From contig CALPNL020000125.1 of assembly GCA_943324925.2 (NCBI GenBank), positions 1 to 5,644 on the forward strand: a stretch of DNA of 5,644 bases. The letters are read 5' to 3'. The translations under genes were made by a program, and so were the position numbers. This document shows, piece by piece, positions 5,604 to 5,644 of this stretch. The notes under the pieces are model-generated. The model saw nothing but the letters and a program-made list of their open reading frames with translations, did not search any database and had not been told where the DNA came from. The stretch comes from Chitinophaga pinensis. GTDB taxonomy: Bacteria; Bacteroidota; Bacteroidia; Flavobacteriales; Flavobacteriaceae. Within the stretch, counting starts at the first letter, position 1. Each line of letters begins with the position of its first letter.

Positions 5604-5633
5604 TTGCAACATCTGATTTATGTTTTATATTTG
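5604..5633 (+). promoter_or_regulatory. Promoter reading out of the right edge
   Basis: TTG (5604-5606) and TATATTTG (5626-5633, exact TAnnTTTG) are 19 bp apart, the ideal Bacteroidota arrangement. A second TATATTTG (5599-5606) overlaps the -33 box but has no TTG of its own upstream, so it probably just supplies the -33 element. Transcription should start near 5639, and the gene it serves lies beyond the window. A compact promoter of this kind, with GC-richer sequence right after it, often precedes tRNA or other stable RNA genes, but that cannot be seen here. Confidence 0.65.
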
Positions 5634-5644
5634 CACCCGCATTG

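Overview
The window looks like a chromosomal housekeeping segment from a member of the Bacteroidota, most likely Flavobacteriaceae (Flavobacterium or a close relative). The evidence is the AT-rich base composition, the lack of Shine-Dalgarno sequences ahead of the ORFs, several promoters of the Bacteroidota type (-33 TTG, then -7 TAnnTTTG), and proteins that read like flavobacterial family members. These include a 630-residue RecQ, a small acidic START-like protein and a fold-type IV aminotransferase next to yqgE.

Layout from left to right. A 5'-truncated AAA_28-type ATPase gene ends at 262. recQ (306-2198) and fmt (2201-3148) follow on the same strand, only 2 nt apart, so they are almost certainly co-transcribed. 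A 175-nt intergenic region then holds an 18-bp AT palindrome, a 7-bp inverted repeat, two 13-bp direct repeats with DnaA-box-like cores, an A/T tract and a well-formed promoter for the HU gene (3324-3596). HU ends in a strong intrinsic terminator, and the -7 element for yqgE (3674-4234) lies directly behind it. On the minus strand, a START-like gene (5513-5121) is followed by an intrinsic terminator and then a class IV aminotransferase gene (5070-4231). The stop codons of yqgE and the aminotransferase share the palindrome TTAA. The right edge holds back-to-back promoter elements: one reads left into the START-like gene, and a well-formed one reads right, out of the window.

The genes cover genome maintenance (RecQ helicase, HU), translation initiation (Fmt), a conserved YqgE/AlgH protein, PLP-dependent amino-group chemistry and a putative ligand-binding SRPBCC protein. 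I see no transposase, integrase, CRISPR array, tRNA or rRNA, and no sign of a defence or mobile cassette, so I do not claim a new system. The points most worth a second look are the displaced zinc module of RecQ, the terminator/promoter overlaps at two gene starts, and the paired repeats upstream of HU.
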